Positions 23,640 to 34,814 of a stretch of 56,443 nucleotides of DNA are shown piece after piece. Positions within the stretch are counted from its first letter, which is position 1. Every line of letters begins with the position of its first letter. The DNA lies in NCBI GenBank assembly GCA_904063045.1, contig CAJFCJ010000106.1, forward strand, positions 60,472 through 116,914. Direction: 5' to 3'. The notes beneath the pieces are model-generated. The model was not told the DNA's origin. It made no database searches and was given only the letters and a program-made list of their open reading frames with translations. The position numbers and the translations under genes are program-made. Origin of the DNA: Dimorphilus gyrociliatus. Lineage: Eukaryota > Annelida > Polychaeta > Dinophilidae.

Positions 23640-26600
23640 AAGAGAGAAAGAAAGAGAACATTGGATCTCAACTAAGGTTCAGGGAAAACACTTTAAATTC
23701 AAGGACATTTTCTGTCTCTCTACTAACAACTTACCACATCCTACTTCATCATCTCCATATAAACAATGGGAAATTCCATCACAAACATTTTCCACTGATA
23801 TACAATACTTGTTCATTTTACACTGATATTCGCCACATTGGCAAATTTTGGAACATTCACGTAATTGGTTGAAAGGTGGTTGTGGTTTTGTAATTAAATA
23901 TTCAGCAGTTGTAAATTCAAGTTTGCATGTAACAGGTGAATATTTTGAAAAGAATGATGTTTCTCTCCTTTCTCTATAAATAGAGCTTTCTAATAAAATG
24001 ATTATTTTTTTTATTAAAAAAATCTACTGAAATTGACCTATTAAGAGATTTTTTTGTTTCTAGTTGTTGTTATTTGTGTTTGTGTGTGTTTGTTTGTCTC
24101 ACTGATAGGGTTAGGAATGTTAAGTTTATAAAAGTATTGGTTTATTTAACTAGCAGAATGTTTTTATTTTTTGTAAACAACAACTAGCCAATAAGATCTC
24201 CCATGATTTATTGCAATGGAAAATCACTTTCAGGATCTAGGCCAGAATAGATTGCCGGCATCTTGTTTCTAGAACAGATATTAGTTAAATCATCTTCATC
24301 ATTTCTTCTTAAACAATCACTTTTGAAATCACATACATGAAAATCAGGAATGCATTTATCTAGGCAAGAATACTGATCTTTTCCACATTGAATCCCTTTG
24401 TGTTTCAAAAAGAAAAAAATTGTTTCAAGTTATCCCGATAGGTAGCGCCTCTTTAAGAAAATTTGGGTTATTAAAAATCTGTCTATCAGACAATTAAAAA
24501 TATTTGAAACCGTTCTTTTCCAACCCAAATTTTATAACAAAATTAAATTTTAGATCAAACCTGTACAGAATTCATCCGAATAATCAATACAATCTCTATA
24601 ATTATCGCATCTTTTCGTTCCCTCTATACATTCACCATGTTTACATTGTCTATTAGAAGCTCTCTCTTAATAATTGTTTAATTTTTTTTGTTTTAACATT
24701 CCTCACATTTCTGATAATGAACAGTTTGAATATGCTGACAATAAAAATGGAACAAATTAAATTATAATATTGAAAAACATGATAATATTTTTTTTTTATT
24801 ACAACAAAAATTTTCATCATTTCCATTTGGACAATCTTCCACTTGGTTGCAAACTAGAGATATGGAAACAGTTTGTGATGGATATGAGCAGAAAAATACA
24901 TCAATTTCTTTATAAGTGCAATTTGCTTCATCTGAACCATCAATACAGTCCAACCAATGATCGCATACAGAAATACTTGATATGCATATTGATTCATTAA
25001 TACAGAGAAATTGCCCAAAGTTACAGGTAAAATTGAATTGATTACAACTTTCTATAGATGGAATTATATGAAAATCAGCTGAAAAGATTCATTGATTATT
25101 TTTTTAAATGATTATAGAAAAAGTGGGATCAAATGTAAAATGGCTTCAAAGTAGTAGATTTGAGGATGGAAAATTTTTGGGTGGAGATAGAAATTGGTTA
25201 GGGATTAAAACAAAAATGCATTTATTGATTTGTTGTTTGAAAAGGGGAGTTGGTTAAGGAACAAAGGTTAGGGATACACAAGGGCTAGGTTAGGTTTAGG
25301 GTAAAAATAATCACATGCATTTTTGGGGCCACGTTCTTATATATAAATATATTACGTAATTTGATTTCGCAAACAACATTGGAAAAGGTGATTTTCTCTT
25401 TAGGAATTGTAGTAATAATAGTATTATAATAGGCATCCATGACAGAAAACAGTCTTCTCTTGATAAATGGCCAAATACTGATTATATTGTCACCTTCATT
25501 TATATTCTGATCAGGTTCCGGTCTATAAACGTAGTCTCCTTTAGGCCTATAAATAAAAGAATAGACAGAATGTTTTACCAGTTGAAAAATAGGCAAAAAA
25601 TAATTATCACTCTAAAAAAATTGACCAAAGACCAATTAAATTGTAGGGAACATTATGATAATTAACAAGGATAGTTTGATTATTTTTCAATTTTATTCTC
25701 TTGCTACCTGGAATTGATTATATATGAAAAATATATACAATTTAGAGAAAGAAACGCCCAAAACCTAATGGAAGTGTTTTACGAATTGTAATCTGATTTT
25801 TCTCAAAGTAAAAACCAAATTTAATTAAAGCCATATGAGATAATGATGAAAGGCTTAACAATTGTAAATTGTTTTTAATACAAAATTCATTAGCCCTATC
25901 CCATTCCAAGGCATCACTAAAGTAGAAATAGTAATAGCAAATATTTTCGTACGATGCTGAATGAAAACTTTTTGAAATTTGGGGACAAACTACTCCAAAA
26001 GAAAATTTGTTTTTTAATGTAATTTTATCTCAAACAATTGACAAACTTTTTGTTTCTATATCATTTCTGCATTCCAATAGAATATCCATCTTATTCACAT
26101 TTAATAGATTGTCGCTAAGCCAATCTCTTATTTCGCAATCACTCAATACAGTTGTATTAGACTGGCATTCAATTGAGTAGAGTACCCTTTGTATTTGAGA
26201 AAATGAATTAAAATTGAGTTTGTTTATACCAGTTTTATAATTAAAAAATTGGCAAACAATCTGAAAAAAAAACAAAGTCTTTTTATTTTCTTTCTTTAGC
26301 TTTATAAATTTTTATATCAACATTTGATTTGTGTTTATTCCATCCTTTATTTGATATATAAAATATTTCATTCATATATTCAACTTCTAAAATACCAAGT
26401 ACACCATTTGAATTTTTGTAGCCATTTTGATAATTAATAATTAATTTTTCACCAAAATTATCAAATCCATCTTTTAATAGAACATTTTGTTCTTTAGAAA
26501 CATTTCTCTCTTCTCTACAACTGTAAAAGTAGACTTTAAGATAATTATTTTTGTATATTGGAAATTGAATTTTGCAATCATCAATTGATTGAGAATTTAA

Positions 26601-27726
26601 TTGGCAGGTAATATCAGGAATCAGTTTCCTGATTTCTCTATCCATCCACATTCCAATAGTAATTGAGTTTAGTGTGCCAATGAATTTCATATTTGGAATT
26701 TTTCCTTCATGCTTACAAAAAGTTCTTATATTGTTGAACATTTTATGTTTGTCATACTGTTTTAATATGTATTTAACAGGTAGACGTAATCCATTGATGT
26801 TTGTTACAAAATGCAGTTTATTATAATTCATGAGTAGTTTATCATTAGTAAAAATAGATGATGGATAAGTGGAAAATGTTAATTTTTCATTCTTGCATTT
26901 AATATCGCAAATAGTAGTAATATTATTAGTTTGATTTAGTGAAATAATATGGCCATTATTATTGATAATTAACAAAGTTTCATTTGAAATTTTCTCTGTT
27001 TTTTCCAATTTATAATATTCATTTAAAACTATTGACATTTTGCAGATTTTCTTTATAAAATTCTCATCATTAAAGGTAGTATTACGGTTCATTTTAGCGC
27101 AAAATTGAAAAGAACTATCATGTTTCCGTAAGTATAAAATCCCTTTTTTGTGATTTTTATCACCAGAATTTTTCCAATAGAAATCTTTGATTAAGGAATA
27201 AAAAAATAATTATTGAATTGTTATTATAATCCATTGATTTTTTACAATGTTGTTTTCTCTTGAAACATTGAATGCAATAAACTTCCTTTTCAGTGTAGGT
27301 TAAAGTTCTACAGTTTTTTCTATAACTGCAAACTACAATTGCCACTTTAATTTCTTTGTCTTTTTTTTATGTTTTAGATGAAAGGAACAATTAAGAAACA
27401 ATTAAATTTTTCTCCCAATTTTTTCTATTATATAAACCTCTTATTCCACATTGCAGTCCAACACTATAGAGTCGATCATATCCCAATCGAATGCAAATTT
27501 CTCTAATCACTCTTTTCTCAATATTAAGGGCACGCAATTGAATTGGATAATCCCTATTATCAATAGTTGTTGTAATTGGACCAAAACAAAAATATTCATT
27601 GCATTCTGTATGATTTTTAAAGTATTTTAAATTTTTCAATTTTGATATAACAGACATTGCTTGAATATTTAATGTTATTCTTATAAAAATTTCTGATAAA
27701 ACTAATAGTAAAATTTTATTCTCCAT
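21112..27726 (-). CDS. Receptor gene 3: SRCR-CTLD-LDLa-LRR-7TM receptor with kinase-like tail
   Basis: The most complete paralog. ATG at 27726 (an upstream in-frame TTG is not needed) with a signal peptide (ENKILLLVLSEIFIRITL). SRCR-like exons follow at 27391-27726, 27160-27345, 26283-27092 and 26030-26275. Next a CTLD: about 25790-26020 with VCPQISKSF...ICYYYFYFSDALEWD, and 25310-25560 closing FSNVVCEIK. LDLa modules lie at 24953-25060, 24780-24950, 24560-24650, 24230-24400 and 23720-23880. The LDLa-LRR-TM1-4 exon is 22272-23531, TM5-6 22010-22215, and TM7 21830-21930 (WWTLFLLPLVSYSFPFYV). Small exons then lead to the kinase-like tail, which stops at TGA 21112-21114. TM3 ends TELRI, with no DRY. 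Cell-surface receptor by family; ligand unknown. Confidence 0.8.
21687..21722. repeat. (GA)n microsatellite in an intron
   Basis: About 15 GA repeats within an intron of receptor gene 3 between TM7 and tail exons. On the coding strand it reads (TC)n upstream of the acceptor ttttgatag. Confidence 0.85.
22272..23531 (-). other. LDLa + LRR + TM1-4 exon of receptor gene 3
   Basis: Starts after an acceptor (tttcctacctag) at RGFFKCKNKGKHF, the same junction as in receptor gene 1. It contains one LDLa (CDGIYNCEDGRDELNC), a Cys cap (CPKVKEREECLCEY), about six typical LRRs (LVILDLSCNFLVEF, LQILNLSSNEIEKL, LLILNLSFNKFKKI), a cap ending FKFCCYLKK...C...C, then four hydrophobic helices. The exon ends SQVGDV near a GT donor. 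Confidence 0.85.
23597..23661. repeat. (GA)n / GAAA microsatellite in an intron
   Basis: A GA run grading into GAAAGA units in the intron before the LDLa-LRR exon of receptor gene 3. On the coding strand it is a long pyrimidine tract. The two overlapping plus-strand open stretches (23518-23872) are produced by this repeat and are not genes. Confidence 0.85.
25190..25345 (-). mobile_element. Degenerate inverted-terminal element (GACAGAAAACGTCC family)
   Basis: Contains the family's G-rich interior (gggctaggttaggtttaggg) followed by atgcatttttggggccacgtt, matching the end of copies at 45.9 and 54.1 kb. The other end is decayed. It lies in an intron of receptor gene 3. Confidence 0.5.
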
Positions 27727-28318
27727 AGCCAATATTGAAAATAAGAATAATCAACAGCATTATTTTCATTTCTCCTCTCCCCAGATATTATCACTCTCTT
27801 TCAATTAATTTAATGTTATTTTTCTACATTTTATTATTAATGGAAAATTCCTTCTTCTGTCTCTTTTATTTAAATATATAACCTATATAAATTTATTACA
27901 TGTAATTTGTGTGTCACATCTTCAGACTGATATTTTTAACATAAAAAACTGTTTGGATCAACAGCAGTATTTTAATGGTTTAATTAAACTTACTATTTTG
28001 AATTACAATTTTTTCGAATGAGCCACTCAAATCTAGTGAATTTTTTGTTTAGTATAATGTAAAAATTGACCCTTATGGGTCAAGCAAGATAAACATCAGG
28101 TTGTTTACCAGATCATTACACAATATAATAACTTGACAAAACTGAGGGTTTAACTTTTGTTGCTAACACCTTATACAGAAACAACTTAAAAGAAATTGTG
28201 TAAAAGCTTGAGCGTAGGTAATAGTAAACATTCAGACCTACATGTCAGTATAAAGTAAATCTTTGATTTCCAGTATCTATCATAATTGATTTAAGGGAAT
28301 TGTGAATTGAAAACATTC
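27727..28318. other. Intergenic sequence 5' of receptor gene 3
   Basis: From the receptor start to the left edge of the giant inverted repeat. It probably includes the promoter of receptor gene 3. No recognisable element. Confidence 0.35.
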
Positions 28319-28494
28319 ACTTGAATGGCTGATTGACAATTTTAAAGGTTCCAGGTACAGTTGGTAACTTATTGGGTTATTTTCCCTAATTGAATTTATA
28401 CATCAATCTCTGGTCCAAGTATAGAACAGTGACACTGGCATGTAAATTTGGCTTGTATTTGTTCTTGAGATATTTTTCTCTCTTGTAAATGCAG

Positions 28495-28584
28495 TTGAAT
28501 GTGTACAAAAATGGGAATTATGTGATAAATTTATCAAATGTATAGATTTAAGTGATGAAAATCAAGATAAATGCTTTAATCTGG
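28495..28584 (+). pseudogene. Orphan LDLa exon (left arm)
   Basis: A 90-bp exon between an acceptor (ctcttgtaaatgcag) and a GTGAGT donor. It encodes CVQKWELCDKFIKC and DLSDENQDKC, an LDLa module. No neighbouring receptor exons lie in this orientation. Its mirror copy at 39091-39180 sits in the correct orientation for receptor gene 4. Confidence 0.6.
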
Positions 28585-28720
28585 GTGAGTAGTTTAAAGG
28601 AATGTTAAAATGAATAGTATAATGAACTTCTAAAATATAAATTTTAAAAAGAATATAAAATTATTGTCACATTTATTGAATAATAAAAACTTAAGACTTC
28701 ATAAAAAAATTAACTCTAGT

Positions 28721-30380
28721 TATAAAGTGAAGGTCTAAAATACCCGGACACCGTAAATTTTGATAGGCCAAAGATTAAAAATCTTTTTCTTGATCAAAAA
28801 AGATTTTTTTTTCTATTTTTTAGCAATGAAATATTAGGCGAAACTTGGATCTACATAGAAATTTCTATCAAATAGTATTTAGATAAGTTTTTACATAATT
28901 TTTTTCATTTTTATATAGTGTATATTTTCATAAGTTTTTTTCTTATTTGGCTGTGAGTCACATTATTCTGGACAATGGTCTGGGGACTAATATTTTTACT
29001 ACTTCTGTATTTGGTGACCTTCTTTCTCAATGCACGTAATGATCCTACCCCCCATTCCAGCATACAGATTTGGTAGCAAGTCAGGATTTTTGTTTATAAG
29101 TTTGTAGGAACAGTTTTTAATTTTCTCCCATAGTTCATCTTCTGATGTGAATTGTGCCCCATTGTAAACCAAATTTTTGGTCAGGTGCCACACATTTTCT
29201 ATTGGGCTAAGATCAGGGCTCTTAGCTGGCCAATCAATTGAATGTATGCCGTTCATCCTGAATGCCCTGCTGGTAACTCTTGCAGTATGGCACCCAGCAT
29301 TATCCTGCTGGAAGATATAATCTCTCCCCATTTTATCTGAGATTTCTTCTATAACTGGGAGAACATCTTCGACCACAAATGTAGCATAGTTTTGGGCATT
29401 CAATCTTTTGCTTACTCTCCATACCTCAAACACACCATCCGAGGTTATCAGTCCCCAAACCATTACTCCACCTCTGCCCATATTTTTTGTTAATCTCATC
29501 TCTTTTACCCTGTCATTTGTCCAGGTCCTGAAGTTGTCAGGACCACTCAATGAAACCTTGCCTCATCCGTAAATATGACTCTTGACCAATCTAAGTTATC
29601 TCGAATAGTTTTTAAACAATACTGTTTCCTTCTTTTGCAGTCATTGCTTGTGAGATCAACTCTTTGTCGAATTCGTTTATAACAAAAATTTTGCAATTTC
29701 AACTCTCTCTGAATTGTCTTCAGGCCTACATCTACCTCTAATTCATTTAAAATCTTCCTAGCAGTTACCCTTTCCTTGTTTCTTTTAAGTCTCTTCACAA
29801 TCCTATTCATTCTTGCTACATCTCTTTCTGTGAGTCTCTTTGGACGACCCCTTGTTTGGGTGGCTTATACCTTAAAATGTTGCTAACTGTAGATGATGCC
29901 ATTCCCAAAGCCCTTGCAGTTTCCCTTACTTTCCCCAATTCTTCATATTTCTGGATTACCAGGTTCCTAACCTCTTTTCCCCATGCCATAATGAAATAAA
30001 TGATATAAAAATTAACTAAAGTAGGTAAAATAGATAATAAGTAATCAACTTAACTTGGAAATTAATTTTGTTGAAAAAAATATCAGTTTAAGATGTCTAT
30101 TTAAACGCAAAACTGGATGTAATCCGGATGTACGGTTAATTTGGACTTACAGCCAAATAAAGAAAAAAACAATAAAAATTAATAAAAAAATTTTGCTAAT
30201 AATTTTCACAAATATGATAATTTTCTATAATTTTTTTCAGTATTACATAAATATAACTCTTTCTTCATGGAAATTTAGACAAAAAAACCAATTGAAAACA
30301 AAGATAACATTTCTGGGGTGTTTTCAAAATTGGCCTATCAAAATTTATAGTGTCCGAGTATTTTAGGCCTTGACTTTATA
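28721..30380 (-). mobile_element. Tc1/mariner transposon, full length (left arm)
   Basis: About 1660 bp bounded by TA and inverted termini of roughly 50 bp that start TATAAAGTSAAGGYCTAAAA and continue through CGGACAC and TTTTGATAGGCC. A second pair of inverted repeats (ATTTGGCTGTRAGTC) lies about 220 bp inside each end, an IR/DR-like layout. The interior is the transposase described next. Confidence 0.9.
28999..29990 (-). pseudogene. Tc1-like DD34E transposase (left arm), frameshifted
   Basis: Cut-and-paste transposase. The start is MAWGKEVRNLVIQKYEELG at about 29990, with helix-turn-helix residues to RYKPP. Relative to the copy at 15.7 kb, seven bases are missing after PPKQ, which shifts the frame in both arms. 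The catalytic triad is visible: FTDEARF, QQDNAGCHTA and SPIENVW, with 34 residues between the second Asp and the Glu. In this arm an extra shift occurs at DEARF (one T fewer than the other arm). Dead unless the shifts are sequencing errors; the PPKQ shift is seen in both arms. Confidence 0.85.
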
Positions 30381-30778
30381 CAACATCTACTTTGGAGTAA
30401 ACAGGTCTATGTGGCGATTACAAAGACCTATAGCTAATAATTGCTTGTGTTTGTTTTTTTGTTTGGTCCTATACACGTAAGAGAGGAAAACACAAATGGA
30501 ATCTGTAGTATGATACGCAGCGACCTCTGTGTCCTAGTTTCGTATGTTGTGAAGAGAAATGTGAAAGAATGATTGTGTGTTGGAATTTAGTTTATTGTTG
30601 ATTGGTATTGTTTGTTTTGAAGTGTTTATTATCAGTGAGGTGAGAACAGCAATGACTGCATTGAAATAAATCATTAAAAGTTGTAATTTATTTGTAATAA
30701 TTGGTTAGGAAACTTTCATCAAAATCTAGCCATTAAAAACCATTCAAGAGAAATGCCACTTATCCGTAATTCTAGCCT
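30381..30778. other. Unassigned sequence (left arm)
   Basis: Between the Tc1 element and the 3' end of the epimerase-like gene. The open stretches are on both strands with no motif. Mirror copy at about 36893-37293. Confidence 0.35.
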
Positions 30779-31480
30779 TATTGAGCTGCCAGCGCATTTA
30801 TTGCTCTTGATTGAAGCAACTTTATATCATTTCCCTTTTCGACAATGTTTAAGAAGATTTTCCTATATTTCGGTGGTGGTTACCTTATTTGGAGCAAGGC
30901 ATCTTAAGACTGGGTAGAGTACTTTTACAACGGGTTCTGCAGCTCCGTATGTTCTGGAACTAACCTCTCCTATCGGTTTTATAACTGCTAAACGAAAAAC
31001 ATATCCTTTTTCCCAGAATGAATGATATAATTTTCAGTTTTCCCCCTAGCATCTTTCCAAAAAGACCCACTACTTTCTGTAGGATCACTGCCCTCTGCTG
31101 ATATATATAAAAACGTCAGATCCGGATTTTGCTGCCAGAGACGTCGGCAAACAATTTTGTAAGACCAAACGTCATTTTGTGATAATATTCTTCCTTTGCC
31201 CGAAAAGCAGTAATACCAATTGAAAAGAAGCAAGCATCGTAGCCCTTCAACTCCTCCTTAATGGAATCCAATTCGAACATATCCGTCAATAAATTTCCTT
31301 CACCTTCGGATGGTTAAAACCAATGCTCTTTCGGTTGATTATTAACACTTCTTCCACTCTACTGTCTTTGACGCATTGCAGCAATGCTCCTTTTCCCATT
31401 AAGCCAGATGATCCTGTAATCACTACTTTCATACCTTTCTGTTTGAACACCATCAATCTAAGTAATGATAGATATAACAT
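30779..31480 (-). pseudogene. NAD(P)-binding epimerase-like gene (left-arm copy), frameshifted
   Basis: Mirror of the intact gene at 36185-36892. Compared with that copy, one base is missing in at least three places: the AAATTT run after HPKVKEI, GACGTCTCTGG before WQQNP, and the A-run in SGKKGYVF. Each breaks the frame. All are one-base deletions in or near homopolymers, so this may be sequencing error rather than decay. Confidence 0.8.
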
Positions 31481-31879
31481 TGTACTAAAATCATGTAATT
31501 TTGATAAAAATTAAAATTACAAAGACACAAGTTCAATATTTACCGGCTTTGTAAATCAAAATGAAGGTAATCTTAACGAAATATGGCAGGGAGGAAGCAC
31601 CATCTCATGTTAAAGCGCCATCTGTAGTTTGTTAAATATTAATAAACAAGCATAATTGTCCTACTTTTGCAACTTTGTTCTGCTCTATATGCAACAGAGT
31701 AATAGTAGTAGTATAGCAGCTGACACAGAGGTTTTCTATAATAGCTGAAAGCATGACATTCAGGTTGATAAACAACATTATTTGCTGCCACAAAACTTTT
31801 TTCTAGCAGCTGATTTGAATTCTTTGCGTTCTATTTTTATAAATTAATTATATTTTAATAATATTTGTTCATATTTATT
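31481..31879. other. Unassigned sequence (left arm)
   Basis: This is the upstream region of the epimerase-like gene and contains the likely promoter. No motif recognised. Mirror at about 35786-36184. Confidence 0.35.
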
Positions 31880-32170
31880 GTATTTATTCAACAAAGATAT
31901 GAGAGATCTTGTGACCAAGAAATATAAAAAAGTAAGAAAGTTATAAGCAATAGGCAGAATCTAGACTAGCATAAAGCATCTTTAGCTGATGAGGCTAGAT
32001 TCTCACTAAGATGACTTCAGGATGTGGACAAATGATGGTGAAAAAGACTTTAGGGCGACGAAAAATATGGGCAGGGATGGAGTAATGGTTCGGAGACTAA
32101 TAACCTCTGATGGGTTATTCAAAGTAGGGAGGATAAGGAAACAGCTTGTGCTGACAAACATAGCTGCTGA
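31880..32170 (+). mobile_element. Tc1/mariner relic (left arm)
   Basis: A collapsed copy in plus orientation. Near 31898 it reads MRDLVTKKYKKV, the start of the DNA-binding domain. It then jumps to the EARFSL region and the GRDGVMV block near 32060-32110. Most of the middle is deleted. Confidence 0.7.
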
Positions 32171-32226
32171 TATTATGTTCATTTGGTTATGAAATTAATT
32201 AATTATTTATTAATTAAATATATCAG

Positions 32227-32850
32227 TCATTTTCTTCGATATTGTCTATAATTTCGGAAGGGGAGGGGTTTTCTATAATTTTGAGGACGTTTTCTGTCCT
32301 TTTGGAACCATTTTCTGTCATCTTCAAACTTCTTGCGATAACTAGTGAAGGTTCTTAGAGTTGTTCTTGTCCCATTCTGAAGGTTGAGGTTTGATCCAGA
32401 AAGACTAAACCTTGGAAAGTCTAGATGGACTGGAAAATTAATAAATTTAAGGTTACAGAGCTTTAAACCAAGAGAATTTAGGGGACATTCCCAAATTTTG
32501 AATATTCCTCCATCCAGCTTTATATCTTTAAATAGAATAAATCTTTCATTTTGGCAGCCATGTTTTAAAATATATTCAATCTCAGTAGTAAGTTTCTCAT
32601 TGAAATCACAAAAACGTAAATCTAGTTTCTTCAAAGTGTCCAATGACATTTGAAGTCCTTCACAAATATTCTTCACTCCACCACCCAATTCTTTATTCTC
32701 GCATAGAATAATGGATTCAATATGGGAGCAATGCTGTAGCAAATTTCCAAAATCTGTCTACTTTGTTTTTCATTTAAATTACAAGAATGAAAAGTTAAAT
32801 TTTCAAAGTGCTTGATGACATTCGAAGTCCTCGACAAATATCCGCTTTTC
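32227..32850 (-). pseudogene. NLR/RNI-type LRR relic (left arm)
   Basis: Long-period (28-29 residue) leucine-rich repeats such as ICEGLQMSLDTLKKLDLRFC, the ribonuclease-inhibitor kind found in NLR proteins. The frame shifts near 32745. At its 3' end the coding sequence runs into DRKWFQKDRKRPQNYRKP, which is simply translation of an inverted-terminal element end (gacagaaaacgtcctcaaa). So the LRR fragment is fused to, or interrupted by, that element. Confidence 0.65.
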
Positions 32851-32933
32851 CTTTACCTATTTTTCTATTGCCAGTTAGATTTGTTTTTTCAACCATTTTA
32901 TAATTGCTCATCAAATCTAGGAGTTGAAATAGG

Positions 32934-33621
32934 TCTCTATCAATCAAAGGGCAAGTTTTCAAAAAGATACATTCACGAGATCAGGAATCTATTCCCTAAC
33001 ATCTCTTTCTGCTCAACCTTTCGTTGAGTTCAATTTTCAAACTGTAGCCGTAAGTAGTGAATATGGGTTGGAAACATCCTGGTCAGGCTTTATGTATGAA
33101 GGAAACAATGTATTCTTTGTTGGTAGAAACTCTCCTTTTTTAGAAACAGGATACCAAATACCATTTACTCAAATTGTTGCACTGAGGGGTGCTGCTCTAA
33201 TCATGCAGAATAGAGAGATTCAAGTCTTTTCAACTGGATGGTATTATGTTAATTTTGGCATTGGATTTTTAGGTAGATTATCTTGTTTGGTAAGCCTCGT
33301 GAAAAATGTAGAATCTAGATCTTTTGAAAGATCTATAGCAAAAAACCACATAGATTCAATAGCCACTCAAGCATCTAGAGGAATTATTGTTAAATTGAAT
33401 GAAAATGACAGGATATCATTAAAATTGCATGCTGGTGCATCAACATCAAGTAAAATGTCTACTTACATATCTGGATTTAAATTAAATTTAACTGTGGAAA
33501 GGCCAGCATTCTATGCCTATAGAACTGACAATGTGCTAGGATCATCAAGGGTAAAGATAGCCTATGATGCATGTGTCATTGACACTAATTCTGGTTGGAA
33601 TTCCTCAGAAAATGTTTTAAC
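32934..33621 (+). pseudogene. Tandem C1q-domain gene, cut by palindrome centre (left arm)
   Basis: After an acceptor-like gttgaaatag the frame opens at VSINQRASFQKDTFTRSG. The first C1q-like domain contains STGWYYVNFGIGFLG and LNENDRISLKLHAG, closing YISGFKLN. A second begins PAFYAYRTDNVLGSS. At 33621, within its first third, the sequence departs from the mirror copy, and the remaining frame (to 33716) is unrelated. The protein is therefore truncated here. Confidence 0.75.
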
Positions 33622-34043
33622 TAGTGGATTTAATTCAATGCTTGAAAAGAAATTGATATTTGAAAAGCACCATCAAAAGTTCTCTAAAAACTTTTATTTT
33701 GATGTATTATCCACTTAAGCTTTGGTAAAAGACAGAATAAATAATCAACTCCACTGGTATTTAAAATACAATTTAATCATGCAACAGTACATAATGCCAA
33801 ATTATAAAGGAGAAATGTAAAACAAAGCCAATGATGTAAATTAGTACTTGTCTCTACCGATACTCTATCATTAACTTGCAATTTTAATAAACCTGCCCTG
33901 CTCATTGTTTCATAGCCTGGTCTTGGTCTTGCTCTTCTCATACCCAATCTTTGTTCATTGTTCACCATAATATATATTATTGATTGTGAATTTGGCCATG
34001 TGCCAACAGACACATCAATATAATATAAACCGGAAATTGCAAC
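33622..34043. other. Spacer of the giant inverted repeat
   Basis: 422 bp present once. Its right part (33777-34043, minus strand) holds the end of the C1q gene, which continues into the right arm. This makes right arm plus spacer the natural linkage and the left arm the inverted duplicate, or the artefact. The left part (33622-33776) has nothing recognisable. Confidence 0.9.
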
Positions 34044-34731
34044 GTTAAAACATTTTCTGAGGAATTCCAACCAGAATTAGTGTCAATGACACATGCATCA
34101 TAGGCTATCTTTACCCTTGATGATCCTAGCACATTGTCAGTTCTATAGGCATAGAATGCTGGCCTTTCCACAGTTAAATTTAATTTAAATCCAGATATGT
34201 AAGTAGACATTTTACTTGATGTTGATGCACCAGCATGCAATTTTAATGATATCCTGTCATTTTCATTCAATTTAACAATAATTCCTCTAGATGCTTGAGT
34301 GGCTATTGAATCTATGTGGTTTTTTGCTATAGATCTTTCAAAAGATCTAGATTCTACATTTTTCACGAGGCTTACCAAACAAGATAATCTACCTAAAAAT
34401 CCAATGCCAAAATTAACATAATACCATCCAGTTGAAAAGACTTGAATCTCTCTATTCTGCATGATTAGAGCAGCACCCCTCAGTGCAACAATTTGAGTAA
34501 ATGGTATTTGGTATCCTGTTTCTAAAAAAGGAGAGTTTCTACCAACAAAGAATACATTGTTTCCTTCATACATAAAGCCTGACCAGGATGTTTCCAACCC
34601 ATATTCACTACTTACGGCTACAGTTTGAAAATTGAACTCAACGAAAGGTTGAGCAGAAAGAGATGTTAGGGAATAGATTCCTGATCTCGTGAATGTATCT
34701 TTTTGAAAACTTGCCCTTTGATTGATAGAGA
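33777..34731 (-). CDS. Tandem C1q-domain protein (right arm and spacer)
   Basis: Mirror of the left-arm gene but with its 3' end. Domain 1 contains GWYYVNFGIGFLG and ends SGFKLN. Domain 2 starts PAFYAYRTDNVLGSS and continues after a one-base shift near 34045 into VAISGLYYIDVSVG, KLQVNDRVSVETS and CFTFLLYN before the stop at 33777. The shift lies at a T-run (gttttaac) and is removed by one extra T, so a sequencing slip is likely. C1q/TNF-like domains form trimers in secreted or surface recognition proteins. The 5' exon with start and signal peptide was not found. Confidence 0.75.
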
Positions 34732-34814
34732 CCTATTTCAACTCCTAGATTTGATGAGCAATTATAAAATGGTTGAAAAAACAAATCTAACTGGCAATAG
34801 AAAAATAGGTAAAG

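Larger units (their letters stand above)
28319..33621 (+). repeat. Giant inverted repeat, left arm
   Basis: About 5303 bp that recurs as its reverse complement at 34044-39355. Positions pair as x and 67665-x near the centre, drifting to 67674 at the outer edge, so the arms differ by a net nine bases. Every difference I located is a one-base change, nearly all in homopolymers. The inner edge is exact (33621 pairs with 34044). The outer edge pairs with the base next to the lone 'n'. Confidence 0.95.

Noticed and set aside
23518-23872. Two overlapping plus-strand open frames rich in Arg/Glu
   Set aside because: They are translations of a (GA)n microsatellite and of the antisense of an LDLa exon of receptor gene 3.
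32227-32330. Arg/Lys/Gln-rich C-terminus of the LRR frame as a nuclear localisation signal
   Set aside because: It is produced by reading into the terminus of an inverted-terminal element.
32384-32653. Plus-strand open frame of 89 residues (mirror 35012-35281 on the minus strand)
   Set aside because: Antisense shadow of the LRR relic.
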